Positions 51,122-59,214 of a stretch of DNA of 64,000 nucleotides are shown piece by piece. Source of the stretch: Thalassospira sp. (GTDB taxonomy: Bacteria > Pseudomonadota > Alphaproteobacteria > Rhodospirillales > Thalassospiraceae); contig NZ_JAUYHK010000010.1 in the NCBI RefSeq assembly GCF_030690045.1, positions 1-64,000 on the forward strand. The letters are read 5' to 3'. Numbering within the stretch: position 1 is the first letter of the stretch; every line of letters starts with the position of its first letter. The notes beneath the pieces were generated by a model. It had not been told where the DNA came from, made no database searches, and saw nothing but the letters and a program-made list of their open reading frames with translations. The position numbers were made by a program, and so were the translations under genes.

Positions 51122-52045
51122 ATGTATCCCTTTGGCGACATCATCGCCCTGCTCCGCCCGCAAGCCGTCCTGTCCAAGCCGATCACAGGGCGCGGAAAAT
51201 GGGGGGTGCGCTATGCCCCCTACAACGCGCCGGGTTTCTCCATCGTGCTTGCGGGCCGGTGCTGGCTGGCGATTGACGGGGCAGAACCGTTGTTGTTGGC
51301 GCGGGGCGACTTCATCCTGCTGCCGTCCACCCCGGCCTTTGACATGTTCAGCCATCCCGGCGTTGCGTGCCGCCCCGTCGAACCCGTCATGACCGGCGTC
51401 CGGCATGGGGACCCGGACGGGGAACCCGATTTTCAGATGCTGGGCGGGGCATTTCAACTGGACCCGGTCAATGCCCCGCTTTTGCTGACCCTGTTGCCCG
51501 GCATGATCCTTGTCCGGGCGGCCGATGGCAATACCGGGCGTCTGGCCCGCATCATTGATCTGATCATCGAAGAATGCGCCGCCGACAACCCCGGTCGGGC
51601 AGAAATTCTGGAACGGTTGCTGGAAATTTTGCTGGTGGAATGTCTGCGTTGGCCGGGCAACGGCCAAAATCCCTTGCCTGCGGGTCTTCTGGCCGGAATG
51701 CGTGACCCGGCCATCGCAGGCGCCCTAAAGGCAATGCACGCTGATGTTCAGGCAAGATGGACCGTGGCCGACCTTGCCAGACAGGCGGGCATGTCCCGAT
51801 CCGCCTTTGCGGCCCGCTTTACCGCCACGCTGGGCTGTGCGCCGATGGAATATCTGGCGCGCTGGCGCATGACACTGGCGCGCGACGCCCTGTGCCGGGG
51901 CGGAAAATCGCTGGATCACCTTGCCGGGGAAATCGGTTATGAGTCCGCCAGTGCCTTTAGCACCGCCTTTCGTCGGCGGTTCGGCCATTCACCGGGCGCC
52001 TTTGCGCGTTCTCACAAAAACACCCTTTCGGATAGACAAACATGA
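51122..52045 (+). CDS. AraC-family transcriptional regulator
   Basis: The 307-residue protein has an N-terminal cupin-like sensing domain of the AraC-binding type (ARGDFILLPSTPAFDMFSHP) and a C-terminal double helix-turn-helix (WTVADLARQAGMSRSAFAAR, then GYESASAFSTAFRRRFGHSP). The start at ATG 51122 gives the usual MYPFGDIIALLRPQ beginning. It probably regulates the divergent SDR gene, and its stop overlaps the next gene as ATGA. Confidence 0.9.
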   Translation: MYPFGDIIALLRPQAVLSKPITGRGKWGVRYAPYNAPGFSIVLAGRCWLAIDGAEPLLLARGDFILLPSTPAFDMFSHPGVACRPVEPVMTGVRHGDPDGEPDFQMLGGAFQLDPVNAPLLLTLLPGMILVRAADGNTGRLARIIDLIIEECAADNPGRAEILERLLEILLVECLRWPGNGQNPLPAGLLAGMRDPAIAGALKAMHADVQARWTVADLARQAGMSRSAFAARFTATLGCAPMEYLARWRMTLARDALCRGGKSLDHLAGEIGYESASAFSTAFRRRFGHSPGAFARSHKNTLSDRQT

Positions 52046-52701
52046 TGACCGGGCAAAGTTTCACGGCCTTTCTTTTTGACATGGACGGCACCATTCTGGA
52101 CAGCATCGCGGTTTCCAATCGCGTCTGGACACACTGGGCCAACAGCCATCAGTTAAATGCGGCAGAGGTCACCAAAGCCATGCACGGCGTCCGGGCGGTT
52201 GAAACCATCCGCCGGTTTGCCCCGCCCGGTGTGGATGTCGATCATGAAGCCGCAAAGGTCACGCAGGCGGAAATGGACGATCTTGATGGCATCGTCGAAA
52301 TTCCCGGCGCGAAACAGTTTCTGACCGCCCTGCCCCCGGAACGCTGGGCCATCGTGACATCGGCACCGCGTCAATTGGCGTTGCGCCGTCTTGGGGCGGT
52401 CGGCTTGCCCATCCCCGAAATCCTGATTTGTGCGGAGGACGTCAGCAAAGGCAAGCCCGCCCCCGATTGTTTTATCGCGGCGGCAGGACGGCTTGGCGTC
52501 GATATTGCCGATTGTCTGGTCTGGGAAGATGCCGAGGCGGGCATAAAGGCCGCCGAAGCCGCCGGGGCGTCTGTCAGGATCATCACGGCAACCCACAGTG
52601 AATCCCTGCAATCCCCCCATCCCGTCGCCCTGAACTATGAAAACCTTGCAATCCGCACCGATGCGACAGGCCGATTGATTGTTCTGGAAACGGGGCGGTA
52701 A
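52042..52701 (+). CDS. HAD-superfamily sugar-phosphatase-like protein
   Basis: The 219-residue phosphatase carries motif I FLFDMDGTILDS, motif II VTSAP, the Lys of SKGKPAPDCF and motif III VWEDAEAGIKAA. The cap is helical (subclass I), as in YfbT/2-deoxyglucose-6-phosphatase relatives. It is translationally coupled to the AraC gene and converges on the LysE-type exporter with 11 bp between stops. The substrate is not known. Confidence 0.88.
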   Translation: MMTGQSFTAFLFDMDGTILDSIAVSNRVWTHWANSHQLNAAEVTKAMHGVRAVETIRRFAPPGVDVDHEAAKVTQAEMDDLDGIVEIPGAKQFLTALPPERWAIVTSAPRQLALRRLGAVGLPIPEILICAEDVSKGKPAPDCFIAAAGRLGVDIADCLVWEDAEAGIKAAEAAGASVRIITATHSESLQSPHPVALNYENLAIRTDATGRLIVLETGR

Positions 52702-52712
52702 AGACCGAACGA

Positions 52713-53348
52713 TTACCCCAACAGCATCGGCAGCATTGACGCCACCAGCAAAACAGCCATGCCTATGTTAAATATCCGCAAGGCGCGTTCATCCCGCAAA
52801 AACCGCCCGACACCCACCCCGATCAAAATCCACAAAATGGTGCTGGCGAAGGTCGCAAAACCAAAGATCAGGCCCAACACCAAAGCCACCGCAAGGGCAT
52901 GATCCGCCTGCGCCGCGCCGCCAAAGGCCGCGACCGCCCCGGCCACCATTGCCCATAATTTCGGGTTCACAAACTGAAACAACGCGCCCTGCATAAAGGT
53001 CAGGGGCTGTCCTTGCGGCCTCGCCTGCCCTTGCGGATTTTGTCCGGTTTCGGCATTCGGAATAGTCGGCGTCGCACTGCCAATTTTCCATGCCAGCCAG
53101 AACAGATAAACAGCCCCCGCCCCTTGCAGGACAAGGCGGATGTGCGGATCATCGGGGATTTGCGCCCCAAGGGCGGCCACCGCCAGCATGATCGCCGTTA
53201 CCCCCATCGTCACCCCCGACAGATGCGGCACCGACCGGCGCAACCCGTAATTGGCCCCCGATGCCGTCAGCATGGTGTTGTTCGGGCCGGGTGTCGCCGA
53301 CATCGCAATCGCAAACAGGCTTACCGCCCCGATCCAGCTCCAATCCAT
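52713..53348 (-). CDS. LysE/RhtB-family amino-acid exporter
   Basis: The 211-residue membrane protein has five to six spans and the family signature ATPGPNNTMLTASGANYGLR near residue 18. FVNPKLWAMVAGAVAA is a second motif. A Gly/Gln-rich loop (about 95-115) replaces the usual short linker. It is divergent from an Lrp/AsnC regulator, the normal partner of such exporters. The exported amino acid (or cysteine/O-acetylserine) cannot be decided. Confidence 0.9.
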   Translation of the reverse strand: MDWSWIGAVSLFAIAMSATPGPNNTMLTASGANYGLRRSVPHLSGVTMGVTAIMLAVAALGAQIPDDPHIRLVLQGAGAVYLFWLAWKIGSATPTIPNAETGQNPQGQARPQGQPLTFMQGALFQFVNPKLWAMVAGAVAAFGGAAQADHALAVALVLGLIFGFATFASTILWILIGVGVGRFLRDERALRIFNIGMAVLLVASMLPMLLG

Positions 53349-53491
53349 GTCCTCTCTCCGCTCGCCCGGCGTGATTGCCTGCCCTCTGCCCGGATTCTAA
53401 TCCATTCCGGTGGCAATTTGGTTGCGAAGATGCCAATTTTTTTTGATATATTAGCAGTGAATATCCTGAATTATCATTTTATGGGTTTAGA

Positions 53492-53959
53492 ATGCCAATC
53501 AAGCTGGACGATACCGACAAACGCATCCTGCGCGAATTGCAACAGGACGGGCGGTTGCAGAATGTGGAACTTGCCGCCCGTGTCGGCCTGTCGCCATCGC
53601 CGTGCCTGCGCAGGGTCCGGCTTCTGGAACAGGCCGGAGTGATCAGCCGTTATGTGGCTGTGGTGGATCAAACCAGGGTCGGCTTGCCGTTGTCGCTGTT
53701 TGCGCGGGTCTGGCTGACCGCACAGGACACCGATACCATCGACCGTTTTATCGCGGCGATGAAGCAACTGCCCGAAATTGTCGAATGTTATATCATGCTG
53801 GGCGAAAGTGATGCGTTGTTGCGGGTTGTCGTCGCCGATCTGGACAGTTACCGGCGGTTCCAGTCCGCCCATCTGACCCTGCATAACGGCATTCAGAATG
53901 TCAAAACCGACGTGCCCAGCGAAACCGTCAAACAGACCTTTGCCCTGCCGCTGCGCTAG
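53492..53959 (+). CDS. Lrp/AsnC-family transcriptional regulator
   Basis: The 155-residue protein has an N-terminal helix-turn-helix (LDDTDKRILRELQQDGRLQN, VELAARVGLSPSPCLRRVRL) and a RAM ligand domain (from about residue 65, with the ECYIMLGESDALLRVV core). It is divergent from the LysE exporter across a 143-bp gap and probably switches it on in response to an amino acid. Confidence 0.92.
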   Translation: MPIKLDDTDKRILRELQQDGRLQNVELAARVGLSPSPCLRRVRLLEQAGVISRYVAVVDQTRVGLPLSLFARVWLTAQDTDTIDRFIAAMKQLPEIVECYIMLGESDALLRVVVADLDSYRRFQSAHLTLHNGIQNVKTDVPSETVKQTFALPLR

Positions 53960-54053
53960 CCACCTTTTTGTCGAAAACTGCTCCCGGAACAAAGACGGGC
54001 TTTGGGCGTTACATTTGCACGTCCCCAAAACAGCCGACGACAAGGAGCCCCTT

Positions 54054-54329
54054 ATGCAAGAACAGATTGCGCTCGATATGCTTCGTCTTCGCCAGTCCCG
54101 CGATGATTGGGATTGCCAGATGCAGGGCCATTGCGCCCAACACAAAACCCAGATCGGCAATTTGCCGATCGAGATCACCGAGGCGTGGGACAATATGGAC
54201 CGCTCGTGGCAGGACGTGGAACGCGAAGCCGGACCGGACAGCGAAACCGTATCGGAAACCGTGGCACGAAAATATCATGATGCGTCTAACCGCCTGAAAG
54301 ACGTCTGGCGCAAAATCACGCCCGATTAA
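54054..54329 (+). CDS. Unrecognised 91-residue protein, first of a tandem pair
   Basis: Family unknown. The ATG at 54054 follows CAAGGAG by 8 bases. The protein is acidic, soluble and helical, with conserved Trp. It shares with the next gene the pattern DW, then G-x-C, LP-x-E, AWDNMDRSW, a run to K-x-H-x-A, and RLKDVWRK. Two Cys (CQMQGHC) lie near the N-terminus. It follows the Lrp gene by 94 bp with its own ribosome site. Confidence 0.75.
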   Translation: MQEQIALDMLRLRQSRDDWDCQMQGHCAQHKTQIGNLPIEITEAWDNMDRSWQDVEREAGPDSETVSETVARKYHDASNRLKDVWRKITPD

Positions 54330-54367
54330 GACCCGATCAAGGCCCGTTTAAGGAAGGTCCCCCCTGA

Positions 54368-54637
54368 ATGACAGAACATGTAAAAATGGCCCCGGACGAT
54401 ACCAACCGGGTTGGCCTGCACCAGACCTATCAGGATTGGGAACTGGGCCTTGCCGGATATTGCCGCGACAATCCCGACAATCTGCCTGCCGAGGCCAAAC
54501 AGGCGTGGGATGACATGAATGCCGCCTGGGCCGACATCAAGGATTGCACCGGCAACGTTCCTGCGGAGGCCTGCCAGAAATTCCACGCCGCCAACGACCG
54601 CCTGCAAGACGTATGGCGCAAGATGGAAAACCAATAA
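54368..54637 (+). CDS. Unrecognised 89-residue protein, second of a tandem pair
   Basis: A diverged paralogue of the preceding gene: DWELGLAGYC, NLPAEAKQAWDDMNAAW and FHAANDRLQDVWRKM correspond in order to its neighbour's motifs. The ATG at 54368 has GGAAGG upstream. Only 38 bp separate the two genes and 30 bp separate this one from the MAPEG gene, so all three are probably co-transcribed. A charged, helical, Trp-rich small protein; function not inferable. Confidence 0.75.
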   Translation: MTEHVKMAPDDTNRVGLHQTYQDWELGLAGYCRDNPDNLPAEAKQAWDDMNAAWADIKDCTGNVPAEACQKFHAANDRLQDVWRKMENQ

Positions 54638-54667
54638 AGGTGCGCCCCTTAATGGAGAGTGATCACC

Positions 54668-55066
54668 ATGACATACGAATTGTGGATTCTGGTAACCTGT
54701 GCACTGTTGGGCCTGTTGTTTCCGTTTGTCTATAACTGGCATTATGGCAGGCAGGTCGGCGGCAAGGCCTTGTTGGGCAATCGTGATAATCTGCCGGAAC
54801 GGACCGGCATTGCCGCGCGTGGCCACCGCGCCCATCAGAACCATCTGGAAAATCTGCTGCCTTTTGCGATTGTCGTTCTGGTCATCAACCAGGCCGGGAT
54901 TTCAAACGCCATCACAATTTTTGGCGGATTGTTGTTTCTGATCGCCCGGATTGTCCATGCCACAACCTATATCGCCGGAATCCCCGGCCCGCGGTCAATT
55001 GCCTGGTTTGCGGGCCTGATCGGCACCCTGCTGGTGGCGTCGCAACTGGTTTATTATATCAGGTGA
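54668..55066 (+). CDS. MAPEG-family membrane protein, copy 1
   Basis: MAPEG proteins are small four-helix membrane enzymes, some with glutathione transferase activity. The 132-residue product has four spans and the signature GIAARGHRAHQNHLENLLPF. A copy at 58170-58568 is nearly identical in protein and DNA. GGAGAG lies 8 bases before the ATG. The catalytic activity of this bacterial subgroup is not established. Confidence 0.88.
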   Translation: MTYELWILVTCALLGLLFPFVYNWHYGRQVGGKALLGNRDNLPERTGIAARGHRAHQNHLENLLPFAIVVLVINQAGISNAITIFGGLLFLIARIVHATTYIAGIPGPRSIAWFAGLIGTLLVASQLVYYIR

Positions 55067-55106
55067 GGGCGATGCCGGGGGCGGTTTCGGATTGTTTTGG
55101 GGGACG

Positions 55107-55523
55107 TCATCGGGGCGGCATCCGCTCGAATGCCGGTAATGACACATCCATCCTGTCCCACGCATGGCCGCCGACGCTGTATGTCAGCACCTGCGGATTG
55201 AACAGGCCCGGATCATCAAGGCTGGCCGCGTGAACTGCGATCAGTTCCGGCATTGCCGTAAATGTCAGATAGACCGGCGTTCCGCAATCCGGGCAAAAAG
55301 CATGGATTTTTTCGTTGCCGCTGTCGCCCGTCATCCGCCAGCTTTTCGCCTCGCCCGTAATTGTCACATCGGCACGGCGCGGAAAGGTCAGATAGGACCC
55401 GTGTCCCGTGCCGCTGCGTTTCTGGCAATCGCGGCACTGGCAATGGTTCTGGAAAACAGGTTCGCTGGTTGTTTCATAACGGATCGCACCGCAGGCGCAC
55501 CCGCCGCTATAAAGTTGGGTCAT
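55107..55523 (-). CDS. GFA-family zinc protein (glutathione-dependent formaldehyde-activating fold)
   Basis: The 138-residue protein has the zinc-binding Cys sets of the family: GGCACGAIRY near the N-terminus, HCQCRDCQKRSG (28-39) and FCPDCGTPVYL (about 76-86). The Gfa enzyme proper condenses formaldehyde with glutathione, but most family members have no proven reaction. It converges on the first MAPEG gene. A 47-bp gap separates it from the upstream reductase gene. Confidence 0.88.
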   Translation of the reverse strand: MTQLYSGGCACGAIRYETTSEPVFQNHCQCRDCQKRSGTGHGSYLTFPRRADVTITGEAKSWRMTGDSGNEKIHAFCPDCGTPVYLTFTAMPELIAVHAASLDDPGLFNPQVLTYSVGGHAWDRMDVSLPAFERMPPR

Positions 55524-55570
55524 CGTTGTTCTCCTGTATCGGGTTTCACAATGAAGAGGCCGGGATTATT

Positions 55571-56332
55571 TCAAAGCGGATTAAGCGAACGGTTCAGCGC
55601 GATGACATCGGCATGAACATCGGCATAGGTCGGCTGACTGGCAAAAAGCCTGCCGTATCTTTCTCTCCATTCGTGGTCGCGGATTTTTTCCGCCTTGCCT
55701 TTGACCGCAGCCCTGATGCCTTCCAGCGTCTTTGCCGCATCGTAATCGCAACAATAGGCCGGGGTTGAAGGTTGCTGTCGCCACGATTCTTCAAGTGAAC
55801 CCCCATCGACCGGATCAAACCCCATGTCATTCACCAGCCCCATGACGATCTGTTTGGCCCGGACATCATCGCCCGCAACGGGCAAGGCCAGCCGATCCGG
55901 TGCCCCCTTGGCCTTTCCCAGTTCAGAAAGCGCATAAAACATGATGCTGTTGAACGCCTTGAAGATGGGACGGCCAAGCTGCTGCGACACCCAGACACTT
56001 TCCGGCATACCGGCATCGATCTCTGCGATGCGGGGATCCCGCACATCGGGATAATAGTTTGCGGTATCGATGATCACGACATTTTCTGCCGCCCGGTCAA
56101 ACAGATCGCCGGGCAGGCTGGTTATGGCGGGAAACGGCATGGATAACAGCACAACGTCCGCATCTTCCACCGCACCATAGATATCGGCAGCAACAGCGCC
56201 GATTTCATTTGCGAATTTCCGGACGGCCTCCGGACCGCGCGAATTGGCGACACGCACGCTGTGACCAGCTCTGCTCCATCCGACGGCAAGGGTTCCCCCC
56301 ATTTCGCCAACGCCAATAATACCGATTTTCAA
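55571..56332 (-). CDS. NAD(P)-binding oxidoreductase, F420-dependent-reductase-like
   Basis: The 253-residue protein has an N-terminal Rossmann fold (MKIGIIGVGEMGGTLAVGWS) and the VANSRGPEAVRKFANE second strand, which suggests NADPH. DVVLLSMPFPAITSLP and VIIDTANYYP are further motifs of the family. F420 itself is unlikely in this organism, so NADPH with an unknown partner is more probable. It is followed by the GFA gene on the same strand. Confidence 0.82.
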   Translation of the reverse strand: MKIGIIGVGEMGGTLAVGWSRAGHSVRVANSRGPEAVRKFANEIGAVAADIYGAVEDADVVLLSMPFPAITSLPGDLFDRAAENVVIIDTANYYPDVRDPRIAEIDAGMPESVWVSQQLGRPIFKAFNSIMFYALSELGKAKGAPDRLALPVAGDDVRAKQIVMGLVNDMGFDPVDGGSLEESWRQQPSTPAYCCDYDAAKTLEGIRAAVKGKAEKIRDHEWRERYGRLFASQPTYADVHADVIALNRSLNPL

Positions 56333-56429
56333 GACTTCACCTCTCTTGCATTTCAGAGACAGTGCGCAAACGGTCTGCTTATTGCCTCATTTTCTTGCTG
56401 GCAGGCTTCCTTGATGGTCACACCCAAAA

Positions 56430-56894
56430 TCAGGCCGATTTCGGTTTGGCAAAAACATCAAGCCCATGCCCGGTTTCCAGAAAGGATTTCAGGCTGGAAA
56501 GAACGGCGGGCCAGCCTTTTTTGATGCCGTTTGCCATGCCGCTGCCCGCTTCGAGTTCATCATGGGTCACGGTCAAGCGGGCCATGTCCTCATATTCCTC
56601 GATCTCGAACGTCACCCGGCTGTGACTTGCCGGATCGTCAGCCTGCGACGCATTCGCCCAACTGATGACAAGGCGGGTCGGCGGCGAAATTTCGATAACC
56701 TTGCCAACCAGTTCGACGGTCCGTTCTGCATTGGCACGGATATGTTCCCATCCCGATCCGGGTTTCCAGTCGGAAACATTTTCGTGCCCCCAGTAACGCC
56801 GGGCGAGGTCCGGTTTGATGATGGCCTCAAACACCTTTTCCGGCGTTGACCGAATGAAAGTGACATAGACAAAGCTGGTCATCTCTTTCGTCAT
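56430..56894 (-). CDS. SRPBCC (AHSA1-like) ligand-binding protein
   Basis: The 154-residue helix-grip protein has the AHSA1 hallmarks VYVTFIRSTPEKVFEAIIKP, RYWGHENVSDWKPGSGW and RLTVTHDELEAGSGM with the C-terminal WPAVLSSLKSFLETG. It overlaps an ArsR gene by four bases, an arrangement common for this pair across bacteria. Ligand unknown. Confidence 0.9.
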   Translation of the reverse strand: MTKEMTSFVYVTFIRSTPEKVFEAIIKPDLARRYWGHENVSDWKPGSGWEHIRANAERTVELVGKVIEISPPTRLVISWANASQADDPASHSRVTFEIEEYEDMARLTVTHDELEAGSGMANGIKKGWPAVLSSLKSFLETGHGLDVFAKPKSA

Positions 56895-57211
56895 TCCTGT
56901 TCTCCTTCGAGTTCCTTTTTCAGATCGTGCAGCAGGCTCAGCCGCTGACGTTCAAATTTCCGGACCCACCGCTCATAGACTTCGTGAAGCGGCACGGGAT
57001 TGATGAAATGCAGTTTTTCGCGGCCACGCCGGACAGTGCTGACCAGATTGGCGGCTTCCAGTATCTCAAGATGCTGTGTGGCCGATTGCCGCGCCATGTC
57101 CAGATTTTCGCAAAGCTGGCCCAGCGTCTGGCCGTTCTTCTCGCAAAGAAGGTCAAGCAGCTTTCTGCGGGTCGGATCGGCCAGCGCCTTGAAAAACCTG
57201 TCTGCGTGCAT
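56891..57211 (-). CDS. ArsR-family regulator paired with an AHSA1 protein
   Basis: The 106-residue winged-helix protein starts MHADRFFKALADPTRRKLLD and has recognition helix MARQSATQHLEILEAANLVS and wing VRRGREKLHFINPV. It lacks the alpha3 and alpha5 metal ligands, as is usual for the ArsR-AHSA1 subgroup, so its signal is probably not a metal. Its stop overlaps the SRPBCC start. Confidence 0.9.
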   Translation of the reverse strand: MHADRFFKALADPTRRKLLDLLCEKNGQTLGQLCENLDMARQSATQHLEILEAANLVSTVRRGREKLHFINPVPLHEVYERWVRKFERQRLSLLHDLKKELEGEQE

Positions 57212-57388
57212 TGCTCTTACTCATCCTTGAAAACAAATTATGCAGGTAAATACCTGCATGTCAAGAGGGCGGATACAGGAAACCGGATATTTATACCGCG
57301 ACAAGGCGACATGCCAGTTCCGCCAGCCGCACTGCCTTTGACAAAACCCTGCGGCTTCGCATACTTCATGGATTGCAGGAGGCCCAAT

Positions 57389-58030
57389 ATGCAAACGACC
57401 CTGCCCCCGCAACTTGAAGCCATGATCCGCGAAAAGGTTTACGCCATGCCTCATCCCCATCAAGATATCCCGGACAAAAACACTCCGACAAAGATCTTTA
57501 AAATCAGCCGTTTTTTCGGTTGGGTGTGCACTCTGGCAGCTTCTTACAATTTCCTCATTACTCCACTGATATGGTATCTGCCCGGCCCGTTTGGCGTCCT
57601 GCCCTCGGAAATTGCAAAACTGGCAGCGCTGACAGGCTGGCAACGAAATGCAACAATGATCATAATAATGATCCCCTCTATTATCGTGACTTATGGATTT
57701 TGGCGATTGAGGGCGATGTTTTTGGCCTTCGGCGAAAACCGCATTCTTGATCATAAGACGATTACTCATCTCAAAGTATTCTGTATCGCCTTAATAACTC
57801 AGTCCTTGCTGGCACCGATAGCAAAGGCCACCGGAACCGCCGTTATTGCGATTTTTACACGGCCGGAAGAAACACCGTTTTTTTCTGTTGCCTATCGAGA
57901 ACATGAGGTTTCAAACCTGTTTCTTGGCATATTGCTGTTGGTAATCGCCTGGTTTTTTGACGAAGCGATCCGCGTCAAGGCCGAGAACGGGGAAGAACGA
58001 GTAAAATCTGTCAATTCTGAAATCCGTTAA
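57389..58030 (+). CDS. Membrane protein, probably DUF2975 family
   Basis: The ATG at 57389 follows AGGAGG by six bases and gives 213 residues with four hydrophobic segments (about 45-65, 88-105, 130-155, 180-200). The middle loop ending FGENRILDHKTITHLKVFCI recalls DUF2975 proteins, which usually sit beside a short XRE-type regulator. Here only a remnant of such a regulator follows. Composition is slightly AT-richer than neighbours. The family assignment is moderate. Confidence 0.6.
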   Translation: MQTTLPPQLEAMIREKVYAMPHPHQDIPDKNTPTKIFKISRFFGWVCTLAASYNFLITPLIWYLPGPFGVLPSEIAKLAALTGWQRNATMIIIMIPSIIVTYGFWRLRAMFLAFGENRILDHKTITHLKVFCIALITQSLLAPIAKATGTAVIAIFTRPEETPFFSVAYREHEVSNLFLGILLLVIAWFFDEAIRVKAENGEERVKSVNSEIR

Positions 58031-58047
58031 AATTCACGGAGTTCAGC

Positions 58048-58125
58048 GTGAAACTTTGCTCCCAACTGGATGTCAGCCGGGCTGATTTACTTGAATTTTG
58101 CGAGGATACCCTATCATCTTCCTAA
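58048..58125 (+). pseudogene. Possible remnant of an XRE regulator (C-terminal end only)
   Basis: A 25-codon frame starting at GTG (GGAG six bases upstream) encodes KLCSQLDVSRADLLEF and a short tail. This resembles the last part of YozG-type HTH proteins (LCEVLDCQPGDLLEY) normally encoded next to DUF2975 genes. The first 45 or so residues are missing. It lies between the DUF2975-like gene and the second MAPEG copy, so a deletion or the duplication may have removed the rest. Confidence 0.4.
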
Positions 58126-58169
58126 TCCCACAGCCCGGCCACCGGGCAGCCCTCAAAGGATATGAAATC

Positions 58170-58568
58170 GTGACCTATGAATTATGGATTCTGGTGACCT
58201 GTGCGCTGCTGGGCCTGTTGTTTCCGTTTGTTTATAACTGGCATTATGGCAAGCAGGTGGGCGGCAGGGCCTTGCTGGGCAATCGGGACAATCTGCCGGA
58301 ACGCACCGGCATTGCCGCGCGTGGCCACCGCGCCCATCAGAACCATCTGGAAAATCTGCTGCCTTTTGCGATTGTCGTTCTGGTCGTCAATCAGGCCGGG
58401 ATATCAAACGCCATAACCGTCTTTGGCGCGGTATTGTTTCTGGTCGCCCGGATCATCCATGCCACAACCTATATCGCCGGAATCCCCGGCCCGCGCCCGA
58501 TCGCCTATTTTGCGGGCCTGATCGGTATCCTGATGGTGGCGTCGCAACTGGTTTATTATATCAGGTGA
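58170..58568 (+). CDS. MAPEG-family membrane protein, copy 2
   Basis: The 132-residue protein starts at GTG 58170 (AAAGGA about 10 bases upstream) with TYELWILVTCALLGLLFPFV and differs from copy 1 at only about a dozen residues, mostly conservative. The DNA similarity covers the whole gene and ends near the stops (TTTATTATATCAGGTGA in both). The two copies form a direct repeat flanking five genes. Same function as copy 1 is expected. Confidence 0.88.
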   Translation: MTYELWILVTCALLGLLFPFVYNWHYGKQVGGRALLGNRDNLPERTGIAARGHRAHQNHLENLLPFAIVVLVVNQAGISNAITVFGAVLFLVARIIHATTYIAGIPGPRPIAYFAGLIGILMVASQLVYYIR

Positions 58569-58619
58569 TCGCTCGTTCCGGCGGATTTGGGAAATCTGAA
58601 CGGGGAAACAATCCGCCCC

Positions 58620-59069
58620 TCACGCCGGAACCGCATCCGTCAATCCCATGGCCTGGCGCAAATTTTCCCGGTCCGCGACAAGGTCCGATATGGTGTAACC
58701 GTCCAGCACGCTTAAAAACGCCTCAAGCGCACGGCCAATGATGCTTTGAAACCGGCAGACTTTGGTCAGGGGGCAGGTGTTGGTGTCTGGGTCAAAGCAT
58801 TCGACCAGACAGCGCCCGAATTCGGTGGCGCGGACAATATCGCCGACATTGATTTCGGCGGCCGGTTTGGCAAGGCGGACCCCGCCATTACGCCCGCGCA
58901 CAGTTTCCAGAAATCCGTGTGCCGCCAGTTTGTTGGCGATTTTGGCAAGATGCGCCTCGGACATGTTGCAGGCCCCGGCAATTTCGGCGACAGACGCCAC
59001 CGCCCCGTCATTCACCGCACAAAACATCACCATCCGCATGGCGTGATTGGATCGAATTGTCAATTTCAT
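58620..59069 (-). CDS. nsrR: NsrR-type Rrf2 regulator (nitric-oxide sensor)
   Basis: Rrf2 proteins carry a 4Fe-4S cluster; NsrR releases DNA on reaction with NO. The 149-residue product has the winged helix (MKLTIRSNHAMRMVMFCAVN, ACNMSEAHLAKIANKLAAHG) and three ligand Cys as C-x7-C-x5-C in VECFDPDTNTCPLTKVC, the pattern of NsrR rather than IscR. The ATG at 59069 follows AGGATACGG. It is divergent from a TDT transporter gene, which may be a target. Confidence 0.85.
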   Translation of the reverse strand: MKLTIRSNHAMRMVMFCAVNDGAVASVAEIAGACNMSEAHLAKIANKLAAHGFLETVRGRNGGVRLAKPAAEINVGDIVRATEFGRCLVECFDPDTNTCPLTKVCRFQSIIGRALEAFLSVLDGYTISDLVADRENLRQAMGLTDAVPA

Positions 59070-59130
59070 TACCGTATCCTGAAAAGAAACCTGCAAGATG
59101 CCACTTTATCGCACACAGGACCGAACGGGA

Positions 59131-59144
59131 TTGACATGCGTCAA
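59131..59144 (+). promoter_or_regulatory. Fnr/Crp-type box upstream of the TDT-cydDC genes
   Basis: TTGAC-ATGC-GTCAA is a perfect 5-4-5 palindrome of the Fnr/NnrR superfamily. A -10-like TGATAAAT (59164-59171) puts the start near 59179, so the box would be centred near -41.5. It lies in the gap between nsrR and the TDT gene. Confidence 0.55.
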
Positions 59145-59214
59145 CATCATGCGGCAATCCATATGATAAATGGCGCATATAAAATTCCTCTTTTGTGCAC
59201 AAGGCAGGTTTTGA

